Positions 1-5,759 of a stretch of 6,262 nt of DNA are shown piece after piece. How positions within the stretch are numbered: position 1 is the first letter of the stretch; each line of letters starts with the position of its first letter. The notes under the pieces were generated by a model. That model did not search any database. It had not been told where the DNA came from and saw only the letters and a program-made list of their open reading frames with translations. The stretch is from an uncultured Collinsella sp. (lineage in GTDB: Bacteria > Actinomycetota > Coriobacteriia > Coriobacteriales > Coriobacteriaceae): NCBI GenBank assembly GCA_900549335.1, contig UROJ01000092.1, positions 1-6,262 of the forward strand, read 5' to 3'. A program made the position numbers and the translations under genes.

Positions 1-688
1 TTTGCGCTTTTTTCAAATTGTCGAGGAGCGCATCTCGCCAGGCTATGAACTGGTCGGTATGGGCTTTATACTTCTCTGCAGCACGTTCACAGTCATTAAC
101 TTGTCTTTCCTGCCTTTTGAGGCCGTCGTGGCGCTCGCGGAGCCCCGTTTTGCAAGAGTCTTCTTGCGCTTTTGCCGTTACGATTTCACTGCGCAACTGC
201 TTTATTTGCTGTTTAGTAGTTTCGACAAGCTCCTCGTCGCCGAGTGCTTCGAGTGCCTCAAGCGCCTCAAGTTTCTTGTCTAATTTTGCCTGGAGCTCGC
301 TTACCCGGTTGATGGCCTCGTCGTATTTGGCTTGGGCTGCATCGACGTCCGCTTGCATGGCGGGAAGGGAATCCCTCAATTCGGCGGCTTGCGCCGTCAT
401 CTTGTCGCGGAGCTCTTGAAAACGGGCAATGTCATCATTGAATCTCGCAATTTTCTCGGGACTTGCGGCGTCTTTTGCGGCTTCGAGGTTTTTGAGCGCT
501 TCCTGCATGGCTGCATACGCTTTGTCTTTTTCGGCGGCCGCATCTTCCGTCTGCAAGGCAACTGCACCGGTGGGGGAGCTGGTTTCCGCCGCCATCGCCG
601 TTGCGGGGGCGATTCCCGCGACAAGTGCCGCGGAAAGGGCGATGCCCACAGTTGCTCGTCTTGCTCTTCTTGCGAGAATGTCGTTCAT
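1..688 (-). CDS. Secreted coiled-coil protein, N-terminal part (cut by window edge)
   Basis: The minus strand is open from an ATG at 688-686 to the left edge: 229 complete codons with no stop. The start is supported by GAGGTG (694-699, minus strand) five bases upstream. Residues 1-34 form a Sec-type signal peptide: a basic n-region with RRARR at 7-11, a hydrophobic Ala/Val/Ile/Leu core at about 14-29, and a likely cut after AMA at 31-33. The rest is a Lys/Glu/Ala/Gln-rich helix with heptad-like Leu/Ala spacing, interrupted by short breaks (around SPEK, and GDEE after an LEALEALEAL run). This fits a long extracellular coiled coil. Such regions precede NlpC/P60 or other cell-wall hydrolase domains in some Gram-positive proteins, but no catalytic or anchoring domain lies inside the window, so the function is unknown. 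It is transcribed divergently from the ABC operon. It uses more A/T-ending codons (AAA, GAA, TTT) than the ABC genes. Two Cys residues occur in the coil region. Reading frame is certain; function is not. Confidence 0.85.
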   Translation of the reverse strand, partial: MNDILARRARRATVGIALSAALVAGIAPATAMAAETSSPTGAVALQTEDAAAEKDKAYAAMQEALKNLEAAKDAASPEKIARFNDDIARFQELRDKMTAQAAELRDSLPAMQADVDAAQAKYDEAINRVSELQAKLDKKLEALEALEALGDEELVETTKQQIKQLRSEIVTAKAQEDSCKTGLRERHDGLKRQERQVNDCERAAEKYKAHTDQFIAWRDALLDNLKKAQ

Positions 689-719
689 CTCGGCACCTCA
701 TTTCAAGGGTCGGCGACTA

Positions 720-750
720 ACTTGGTAGCACTAATGTAAGTATACCAAGT
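720..750. repeat. 8-bp inverted repeat over the leftward promoter (possible operator)
   Basis: ACTTGGTA at 720-727 and TACCAAGT at 743-750 are perfect reverse complements separated by 15 bases, so the dyad centres are about 23 bases (roughly two helical turns) apart. One arm overlaps the -10 box of the minus-strand promoter and the other lies just past its expected start site. That placement would suit a repressor operator. No T-tract follows, so it is not a terminator. An 8-bp repeat with free spacing can occur by chance in a window this long, so only its position makes it notable. Confidence 0.4.
739..748 (-). promoter_or_regulatory. Extended -10 promoter for the coiled-coil protein gene
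   Basis: On the minus strand, TATACT (744-739) matches five of six bases of the -10 consensus and is preceded by TGG, giving the TGn extension of an extended -10 promoter. No good -35 box lies 16-18 bases further upstream, which is usual for this promoter type. Transcription would start near 732 and give a leader of about 45 bases before the ATG at 688. Predicted from motif only. Confidence 0.5.
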
Positions 751-823
751 GGTCGACCCGACACTGGCTGGGTGTGCGCGTATACCCCTCTGAAAACTGA
801 ATCCCGTTAGAAATGACGAGTTG

Positions 824-853
824 TTTACGCTTCTTTTGGGGTGGCGGTACTAT
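824..853 (+). promoter_or_regulatory. Candidate promoter of the ABC transporter operon
   Basis: TTTACG (824-829) and TACTAT (848-853) are separated by 18 bases and each match four of six consensus bases. Transcription would begin near 860, leaving about 38 bases of leader before the chosen ATG at 898. This also argues against a GTG start at 841, which would lie inside the promoter. The match is modest. Confidence 0.35.
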
Positions 854-882
854 CATGGTTCGAATTGAATGTGGATGATGAT

Positions 883-888
883 AGGGAG
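883..888 (+). promoter_or_regulatory. Ribosome binding site that sets the start of the first ABC gene
   Basis: AGGGAG lies nine bases before the ATG at 898. The longer alternatives, GTG at 841 and GTG at 871, have no purine-rich site upstream. This favours the shorter 618-residue protein. Confidence 0.6.
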
Positions 889-897
889 CGCCTATAC

Positions 898-2754
898 ATG
901 ATTGAGCTGCTCAGGCGTTTTGGTGGTAAGTTTCGCCGGTATATGGTGATTGGCCCTGCGTGCAAGCTGATCGAAGTGATCTTTGACTTGCTTACGCCGC
1001 TGGTGATTGCCCAGATGATCGATAAGGGCATCGGCGCACACGATGTCAACGCCGTCGTCCGTTACGGCGCGGTGCTCGCCGCCATGGCTGTAATCGGCAT
1101 CTCGTTTACGCTCGTCTGCCAAAAGATGGCGGCGCTCACCTCGCAGGGCATGGGTACCGACATCCGCGGCGCGCTCTACGGGCACATCAATAAGCTGAGC
1201 TATGCTGAGCTCGATCGCTTTGGCACGCCGTCGCTCATCACGCGTATCACCAACGATGTCAACCAGGTGCAGCTAGCTGTGGCGCTGGGCGTGCGCATGC
1301 TCATCCGCTGGCCCTTCCTGGCGGTGGGCTCCATGGTCGCGGCCCTTGCCATCGACCTTAAGCTCGGCATCATCTTTTTGATTTGCACGCCCGCCATCGG
1401 CCTGGTGTTTTGGTTTGTCATGGCGCGCTGCATTCCGTACTACAAGCAGCTGCAGGCAAAGCTCGACCGCATTGCGCTCATTTGCCGCGAGGGGCTTTCG
1501 GGTGCCCGCGTGGTTCGCGCCTTTGTGCGCGAGGACCACGAGCGCGAGCGCTTTGCCCAGGCCGCCGATGACCAGGCCAATACTGCCATCGCGGTGGGCA
1601 AGCTCTCGTCGATTCTCAACCCCGTCACGTTTCTTGTGATGAACCTGGGCGTGTGCGCCATCCTGTGGGTGGGCGGCATCCAGGTCAACGTGGGCGAGCT
1701 CACGCAGGGCCAGGTCATGGCGTTTGTGAACTACATGACGCAGACCCTGACCTCCATCGTGTACGTCGCCAACCTGGTCGTGGTTTTTACCAAGGCGAGC
1801 GCCAGTGCGTCGCGTATCAACGAGGTGCTCAATTGCGTGCCGAGCATCACCGATGAGGGCAACCAGCCGGTCACACTGCCCGAGCCGAGCGACCTGGCGG
1901 GTGGCGCTGTTCTGGTCTCCGCGCTGAGCTTTGACCATGCGAGTTTTTCGTTTGGCGCGGGCGCCGCCAACGCCGTCGACGATGTGACGCTGGAGCTGCC
2001 GCTGGGCAAAACGCTCGGCATTATCGGCGGCACGGGCAGCGGCAAGTCTACGCTCGTCTCGCTTATCCCGCGCCTGTACGATGCGGGCACCGGCAGCGTG
2101 AGCGTGATGGGTGTCGACGTGCGCACTTGGCCGCTCGACCAGCTGCGCCATGTGGTCGCGACCGTCCCGCAGCGCGCGTCGCTGGTGAGCGGCACCATCC
2201 GCAGCAACCTGACCTGGCGTGACGAGTCGGCGACCGACGAGGAGCTCTGGGCGGCGCTCGACATGGCGCAGGCCAGCGAGTTCGTGCGCAACAAGCCCCA
2301 AGGCCTGGATGCCCCGGTCGAGGCGGGCGGCAAGAACTTTAGCGGCGGTCAGCGCCAGCGCCTGACTATCGCGCGTGCCTTGGTGGGTTCGCCTCAGATA
2401 TTGATTATGGACGATTCCGCCTCGGCGCTCGACTTTAAGACCGACGCGGCGCTTCGCCACGCCATCCGCGAGCGCAGCGTGCGCGGTGCCGCCGAGGGCG
2501 GGCTGCCGCTCACGACCGTCATCGTGAGCCAGCGCGTATCGACCGTGCGCGACGCCGACATGATCTGCGTGCTCGACCACGGCTCGGTCGCGGGCCTGGG
2601 TACGCATGACGAGCTCTACGCAGGCTGCCAGCTCTATCGCGAGATTTGCCAGTCGCAGCTGCGCCGCGAGGAGCTCGAGGGCCAGCAGGGGAGCGCGGCG
2701 CCCGCGTCCGCCGCGACTGCCCCCGCATCCGCCTGCGCAAAGGAGGGCTGCTAA
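898..2754 (+). CDS. ABC exporter half-transporter, degenerate-site subunit
   Basis: A 618-residue type I (type IV fold) ABC exporter half, of usual length for the family. Residues about 10-300 carry six predicted membrane helices with the coupling-helix region of the ABC transmembrane domain. Residues about 340-590 are the nucleotide-binding domain: A-loop aromatic F352, Walker A GGTGSGKS (377-384, Lys383), Q-loop in the VPQRAS stretch, a good signature FSGGQRQR from 481, Walker B ILIMDD with D505-D506, and switch Q545 in VSQR. The usual catalytic Glu after Walker B is Asp and the usual switch His is Gln. Both changes mark the non-hydrolysing site subunit of heterodimeric exporters (TM287, LmrC type). 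The protein ends in an Ala/Ser-rich tail of about 25 residues that looks disordered. The gene abuts its partner: the stop TAA 2752-2754 is followed directly by ATG. The codons for the final Lys-Glu-Gly contain the partner's ribosome binding site, so the two are probably translationally coupled. A longer product from GTG 841 would add 19 residues but lacks a ribosome binding site. The substrate cannot be read from the sequence; efflux of drugs, peptides or lipids are all possible. Confidence 0.93.
   Translation: MIELLRRFGGKFRRYMVIGPACKLIEVIFDLLTPLVIAQMIDKGIGAHDVNAVVRYGAVLAAMAVIGISFTLVCQKMAALTSQGMGTDIRGALYGHINKLSYAELDRFGTPSLITRITNDVNQVQLAVALGVRMLIRWPFLAVGSMVAALAIDLKLGIIFLICTPAIGLVFWFVMARCIPYYKQLQAKLDRIALICREGLSGARVVRAFVREDHERERFAQAADDQANTAIAVGKLSSILNPVTFLVMNLGVCAILWVGGIQVNVGELTQGQVMAFVNYMTQTLTSIVYVANLVVVFTKASASASRINEVLNCVPSITDEGNQPVTLPEPSDLAGGAVLVSALSFDHASFSFGAGAANAVDDVTLELPLGKTLGIIGGTGSGKSTLVSLIPRLYDAGTGSVSVMGVDVRTWPLDQLRHVVATVPQRASLVSGTIRSNLTWRDESATDEELWAALDMAQASEFVRNKPQGLDAPVEAGGKNFSGGQRQRLTIARALVGSPQILIMDDSASALDFKTDAALRHAIRERSVRGAAEGGLPLTTVIVSQRVSTVRDADMICVLDHGSVAGLGTHDELYAGCQLYREICQSQLRREELEGQQGSAAPASAATAPASACAKEGC
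2740..2746 (+). promoter_or_regulatory. Strong ribosome binding site for the second ABC gene, inside the first
   Basis: AAGGAGG, a near-full match to the anti-Shine-Dalgarno sequence, sits eight bases before ATG 2755 and within the last codons of the upstream gene. With a 0-bp intergenic gap this indicates coupled translation and roughly equal production of the two halves. Confidence 0.85.
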
Positions 2755-4614
2755 ATGAATCCGTATACTTCCTCCGGTTCGGTCGCCACGATGACGGCCA
2801 ATGTGTCCGGTAACGATAACCTTAACGACCTGGGCGACGGTCCGCGCCAGCCCGGCGATCCCGAGCGCTATCCCGTGGGCGCGGTGACCCGCCGCCTGCT
2901 GGGCTATGTCCGACCGCACCGCATTTCGTTTGCGGCATCGTTTGTGAGTGCCGCTGTCTCGGTGATCTTGCAACTCTATACGCCCATCCTCATCGGCGAG
3001 GGCATCGACCTTATCGTTGCCGCCGGTCAGGTGGACTTCGACGCGCTGCTGCCGCTCGTTACCAAACTCGCGCTCGTCGTGGTGGGAGCAGCGGCCTTCC
3101 AGTGGCTGCAGGGCTACTGCGTCAACCGCCTGTCCTACGAAACGGTGCGCGACATGCGCGTGGAGGCGAGCGATAAGCTCAGCCGCATGCCGCTCAGTTT
3201 TATCGACGGCCATGCCCACGGCGACCTTATGAGTCGCGTGGTCAACGACGTCGACCAGGTCGGCGACGGTCTGCTGCAGGGCTTTACCCAGCTCTTTACC
3301 GGCGTTATCACCATCGTTGGCACGCTCGCGTTTATGCTCTCCATTAACCTGACCATGACGCTTGTGGTGGTGCTCGTCACGCCGCTTTCCATTTTTGCAG
3401 CCGGCGCCATCGCCAAGCTTTCCAACAAGAGCTTTACGGCACAGCAGCGCATCCAAGGGCAGCTCGGTGGTCATATCGAGGAGTATGTGGGCGAGCAGAA
3501 ACTTGTCGACGCCTTCGCCTACGGCCCGCACGCTCAGCAGCGCTTCGATGCCCTTAACGCCGAGCTCTATACAGCAGGTGAACGCGCGCAGTTTATGGGC
3601 TCGCTCTCCAACCCCGGCACGCGCTTTATCAATAACATCATCTATGCCGTGGTCGCTGTGATCGGCTGCGTGGGCGTGGTCACGGGCGTGCCTGCGGCGC
3701 TCACGGTGGGCGGCGTGCAGATTTTCCTGTCCTACGCCAATCAGTACACCAAGCCGTTCAACGAGGTCACCAACGTCATTACGCAGATCCAGACCGCGTA
3801 CGCCTCGGCGCGCCGCATGTTTGCGCTGCTCGATGCGCGCGAGCAGGAACCCGACGCGTCGGACGCCGTAGAGCTTGCCGCCCCGCAGGGCGAGGTCGCC
3901 TTTGAGCATGTGGACTTTAGCTACGTGCCCGACCGCAAGCTGCTGCAGGACATTTGCATTGACGCCAAACCCGGCATGCGCTTTGCCCTGGTCGGTCCTA
4001 CGGGCTGTGGCAAGACAACGCTCATCAATTTGCTGCTGCGTTTTTACGATATCGATGCCGGTCGCATTGCGGTCGATGGCCGTTCCTCGCGTGACTACAC
4101 GCGCGCAAGCCTGCGCCGTGCCTTTGGCATGGTGCTGCAGGACACTTGGCTGTTCGAGGGCACCGTGGCCGAAAACATCGCCTACGGTTGTCCCGATGCC
4201 ACGCGTGAACAGGTTATCGAGGCGGCCAAGCGCGCGCATGCGCACAAGTTTATCGTGCAGTTGCCGAAAGGCTACGACACGGTGATTGGCGAGGACGGTG
4301 GCACGTTTAGCCAGGGTCAAAAGCAGCTGCTGTGCATCGCGCGCGTCATGCTCGCCGACCCGGCGATTCTGCTGCTGGACGAGGCGACCTCGAGCATCGA
4401 TACCCGCACCGAGCTGCAGGTGCAGGCGGCATTCGACGAGCTCATGGCCGGTCGTACAAGCTTTGTGGTGGCGCACCGCCTGTCGACGATTCGAAACGCC
4501 GACTGCATTCTGGTCATGCGCGACGGCCAGATTATCGAGCGCGGCACGCACGACGAGCTGCTGGCGGCAGACGGCTTCTATGCCGATCTTTACCGCAGCC
4601 AGTTTGCCCAGTAG
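2755..4614 (+). CDS. ABC exporter half-transporter, catalytically competent subunit
   Basis: A 619-residue ABC exporter half and the presumed partner of the preceding gene. It opens with a polar N-terminal extension of about 45 residues rich in Asn, Gly, Asp and Ser, absent from the first subunit. Six membrane helices follow at about 55-345, then the nucleotide-binding domain at about 380-615: A-loop Tyr390, Walker A GPTGCGKTT (414-422, Lys420), Q-loop MVLQDTWLF, signature FSQGQKQ from 518, Walker B LLLDE with D542 and catalytic Glu543, and switch His574 in VAHRLST. The signature has Gln in place of the first Gly of SGGQ. In a head-to-tail dimer this weak signature faces the degenerate Walker site of the partner, while this subunit's intact Walker B and His face the partner's good SGGQ. 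The pair therefore has one consensus and one degenerate ATP site, as known for TM287/288, LmrCD and BmrCD. Start ATG 2755 is fixed by the strong AAGGAGG. No clear terminator follows. The transported compound is unknown. Confidence 0.93.
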   Translation: MNPYTSSGSVATMTANVSGNDNLNDLGDGPRQPGDPERYPVGAVTRRLLGYVRPHRISFAASFVSAAVSVILQLYTPILIGEGIDLIVAAGQVDFDALLPLVTKLALVVVGAAAFQWLQGYCVNRLSYETVRDMRVEASDKLSRMPLSFIDGHAHGDLMSRVVNDVDQVGDGLLQGFTQLFTGVITIVGTLAFMLSINLTMTLVVVLVTPLSIFAAGAIAKLSNKSFTAQQRIQGQLGGHIEEYVGEQKLVDAFAYGPHAQQRFDALNAELYTAGERAQFMGSLSNPGTRFINNIIYAVVAVIGCVGVVTGVPAALTVGGVQIFLSYANQYTKPFNEVTNVITQIQTAYASARRMFALLDAREQEPDASDAVELAAPQGEVAFEHVDFSYVPDRKLLQDICIDAKPGMRFALVGPTGCGKTTLINLLLRFYDIDAGRIAVDGRSSRDYTRASLRRAFGMVLQDTWLFEGTVAENIAYGCPDATREQVIEAAKRAHAHKFIVQLPKGYDTVIGEDGGTFSQGQKQLLCIARVMLADPAILLLDEATSSIDTRTELQVQAAFDELMAGRTSFVVAHRLSTIRNADCILVMRDGQIIERGTHDELLAADGFYADLYRSQFAQ

Positions 4615-4638
4615 GGGCCACCGATTGGCGGCTGATGG

Positions 4639-4666
4639 TTTACATCTGCGTCGTTAGTACTAAGAT
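4639..4666 (+). promoter_or_regulatory. Candidate promoter of the flavodoxin-like gene
   Basis: TTTACA (4639-4644) matches five of six -35 bases. TAAGAT (4661-4666), 16 bases on, matches four of six -10 bases. A perfect 10-bp palindrome, TTAGTACTAA (4654-4663), overlaps the -10 and could bind a regulator, although palindromes of this length are expected by chance several times in 6 kb. The gap between the ABC stop and this gene is AT-richer than the flanking genes, as expected of a promoter region. Confidence 0.4.
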
Positions 4667-4692
4667 ATTCATCTAATAAACTGCACTAATGG

Positions 4693-4714
4693 CTCGAGTT
4701 TCGGGGGAAACGAG
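4693..4714 (+). promoter_or_regulatory. Leader hairpin that may mask the ribosome binding site
   Basis: GTTTC (4698-4702) and GAAAC (4707-4711) pair around a GGGG loop. CTC (4693-4695) pairs with GAG (4712-4714) across a two-base bulge. The right side contains the only purine-rich ribosome binding site, GAGG 4712-4715, so folding would partly hide it. No T-tract follows, so it is unlikely to be a terminator. Regulatory role is inference. Confidence 0.35.
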
Positions 4715-4725
4715 GCAACGTGACT

Positions 4726-5277
4726 ATGACATGCTCTTTGGTGGTTAACAGCAAGAGCGGTAATACCAGGATGGTTTCGGGCGCGATTAAGCGCGCTCTG
4801 CAGGCTGCGGGCGTTGAGTTTATTCACGCCGCCGCGCTGAGCGATGATGCGGATGCAGATCAGGTTGCGCTCGAGGCGCAGGGGGCCTGCGCGGCCGACA
4901 TGGTGCTCGTCGGTTTTTGGTGCGACAAGGGCGCGTGCACGCCTTCGGTCGCGGCGTTGCTCTCCGCCTTGCACGGCAAGCGCGTGTTCCTGTTTGGCAC
5001 CTGCGGTTTTGGCGCCGACCAGAGCTATTACCAGCAGATTATCGATCGCGTAACTTCCAATTTGGCCGATGATGCCGAGCTGGTGGGCTGGGCAATGTGC
5101 CAGGGCAAGATGGGCCCTGCGGTCAAGCAGCGCTACGAGGCCATGCTCGAGCAAGATCCCGACAACGCCCGATTTAAGATGCTGCTCGACAACTGGGTTG
5201 CCGCGAAGGATCATCCCACCAAGGAGGATCTGGACAACATGGCTGCAGCCGCCAAAAAGGCCGTGTTGGGGGAGTAG
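4726..5277 (+). CDS. Flavodoxin-like FMN-binding protein (possibly BilS-like)
   Basis: A 183-residue soluble protein with a flavodoxin fold signature. The N-terminal beta strand SLVVN leads into the phosphate-binding loop NSKSGNT at residues 8-14, the flavodoxin (S/T)xTGNT-type FMN loop with Ser at the usual Thr. A second strand, MVLVGFW, is followed by CDKGACTP; then VFLFGTCGFG, and later an MCQGKM motif. The C-terminus is helical. There is no signal peptide or membrane segment, so it should be cytoplasmic and carry electrons through bound FMN. From memory, the GFW.DKG, VFLFGT.GFG and CQGKM pattern is shared by a family of short anaerobe flavodoxins (Flavodoxin_3 type) that may include BilS, the partner of bilirubin reductase BilR. 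I could not check this, and no BilR-like gene is in the window. ATG 4726 is chosen (GAGG ten bases upstream). An in-frame GTG at 4720 is only four bases from the same site and would add two residues. Three Cys occur in the CDKGAC and GTCGFG segments, a possible redox feature. Confidence 0.85.
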   Translation: MTCSLVVNSKSGNTRMVSGAIKRALQAAGVEFIHAAALSDDADADQVALEAQGACAADMVLVGFWCDKGACTPSVAALLSALHGKRVFLFGTCGFGADQSYYQQIIDRVTSNLADDAELVGWAMCQGKMGPAVKQRYEAMLEQDPDNARFKMLLDNWVAAKDHPTKEDLDNMAAAAKKAVLGE

Positions 5278-5285
5278 CTCCCATC

Positions 5286-5310
5286 GCTGACGGCGGTCGG
5301 CCCATCTTTC
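5286..5310 (+). terminator. Weak intrinsic terminator after the flavodoxin-like gene
   Basis: GCTGAC (5286-5291) pairs with GTCGGC (5296-5301) around GGCG, six pairs including one G-U. ATCTTTCT follows after two C bases. A second small hairpin, GGGAG/CTCCC (5270-5282), has the stop codon TAG as its loop. The T-tract is interrupted, so termination here would be partial. Confidence 0.35.
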
Positions 5311-5319
5311 TAAATGTAA

Positions 5320-5448
5320 CGTCCTCCCGGGCGTCGGGGCACGAAGTTCCCTGCTCTACAGTCCTGCGCAAGACGAAGGCCACATTAAGTGGCCTTCTTT
5401 GCGTGCGGAACTCGCGATGAACTTCGTGCCCCGCCGTCCGGGAGGACG
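5320..5448. repeat. 129-bp long palindrome with 30-bp inverted arms
   Basis: The arm 5320-5349 and the reverse complement of 5419-5448 agree at 28 of 30 positions. The arms begin CGTCCTCCCGG and end CACGAAGTTC at the inner side. The differences are at 5331 (a G-U pair in RNA) and 5334. The 69 bases between also fold: AGTCC (5360-5364) with GGAACT (5407-5412, one bulge), CGCAA (5367-5371) with TTGCG (5399-5403), and GAAGGCCAC with GTGGCCTTC. The whole element is one nearly continuous hairpin. No target-site duplication is evident at the edges and no reading frame spans it convincingly. It could be a structured RNA, a compound terminator or a small non-autonomous palindromic element. Confidence 0.85.
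5375..5400 (+). terminator. Strong intrinsic terminator at the heart of the palindrome
   Basis: GAAGGCCAC (5375-5383) and GTGGCCTTC (5389-5397) form a perfect nine-pair stem with loop ATTAA, followed by TTT. The last stem bases TTC extend the U-rich tail to TTCTTT. An outer CGCAA/TTGCG stem (5367-5371 with 5399-5403) would compete with the free tail. Facing right it would end transcripts from the flavodoxin-like gene. On the other strand the tail is poorer (CGTCTTG). Confidence 0.65.
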
Positions 5449-5492
5449 CCTCTTTATTGATGGGAGGCCTGATAGGTCGATGGTTCCGTGCC

Positions 5493-5646
5493 CGGATGCG
5501 TCCAAAGTGGGACGGGCTTTCCGGATGGGCAGGCTTTCGGAAAATGCGTCCCGGAATTTGCCTTTGGAATGGGATGCGGTTTCCCGATGAGGCACTCGAC
5601 GGAAAATACATCCCAGAAATGGCCTTTGAGCTGGGATAAGATTTCC
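5493..5646. repeat. Imperfect palindromic repeat units with 62-bp period
   Basis: Unit A (5538-5584) and unit B (5600-5646) are both 47 bases and agree at 36 positions. Both start CGGAAAAT, have TCCC and GCCTTTG in the middle, and end with TGGGAT, then four variable bases, then TTTCC. A shorter degenerate unit (5493-5522) ends TGGGACGGGCTTTCC and starts CGGATGCGTCC. The three TTTCC ends fall at 5522, 5584 and 5646, exactly 62 bases apart. Each long unit is itself a hairpin: GGAAA pairs with TTTCC, and the inner arm is GCGTCCC with GGGATGC in A and ATCCCAG with CTGGGAT in B. The inner arms differ in sequence but both still pair. No coding sense is seen on either strand. Confidence 0.7.
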
Positions 5647-5663
5647 GCGGCATCTCGGATTCT

Positions 5664-5743
5664 CAAAAATGAGACACGCCGTTGGCGAAAATGAGACACG
5701 TGATATCGGGCATCGGACGTATCATTTGCAAAAATGAGTCCAC
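5664..5743 (+). repeat. Three direct copies of a 15-bp motif upstream of the last gene
   Basis: CAAAAATGAGACACG (5664-5678), CGAAAATGAGACACG (5686-5700) and CAAAAATGAGTCCAC (5729-5743) are direct repeats. The first two differ at one base; the third keeps the first 11. Start-to-start distances are 22 and 43 bases, about two and four helical turns, so all copies lie on one DNA face. The first is part of the hairpin TCTCA-AAAA-TGAGA (5661-5674), and the third of TCATTT-GCAA-AAATGA (5722-5737). They may be activator or repressor sites for the gene at 5770, or the inner end of a lost insertion sequence. Confidence 0.7.
5720..5725 (+). promoter_or_regulatory. Candidate -10 box for the last gene
   Basis: TATCAT matches five of six -10 bases and lies about 45 bases before ATG 5770. 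No recognisable -35 is present at 16-18 bases upstream. Two copies of the 15-bp direct repeat lie upstream of it and one just downstream, which would suit an activator-dependent promoter. Weak evidence by itself. Confidence 0.25.
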
Positions 5744-5759
5744 TCCACTCGAGTAAAGC

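Noticed and set aside
18..739. Plus-strand open frames across the left end
   Set aside because: They are Ser/Arg/Cys-rich shadows of the minus-strand coiled-coil gene, which has a proper start, ribosome binding site and signal peptide.
841..897. GTG at 841 as the start of the first ABC gene
   Set aside because: No ribosome binding site precedes it and it lies within the likely promoter. ATG 898 has AGGGAG at a suitable distance.
1273..4551. A very long open frame on the minus strand across both ABC genes
   Set aside because: It lies antisense to two genes with complete, correctly ordered ABC motifs. High third-position GC commonly keeps the opposite frame open, and its translation is His/Arg/Ala-rich without recognisable domains.
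4617..4631. Terminator directly after the second ABC gene
   Set aside because: Only a short stem with a mismatch (GCCACC / GGCGGC) and no T-tract follows, so it cannot be supported.
728..4691. The 9-mer GCACTAATG occurs in both the 689-897 gap and the gap before the flavodoxin-like gene
   Set aside because: Shared 9-mers are expected many times by chance in a window of this size, and the flanks do not match.
5493..5646. CRISPR array
   Set aside because: Only two to three units, about three-quarters identical, each internally palindromic over its whole length, with no unique spacers of constant size between identical repeats and no cas genes.
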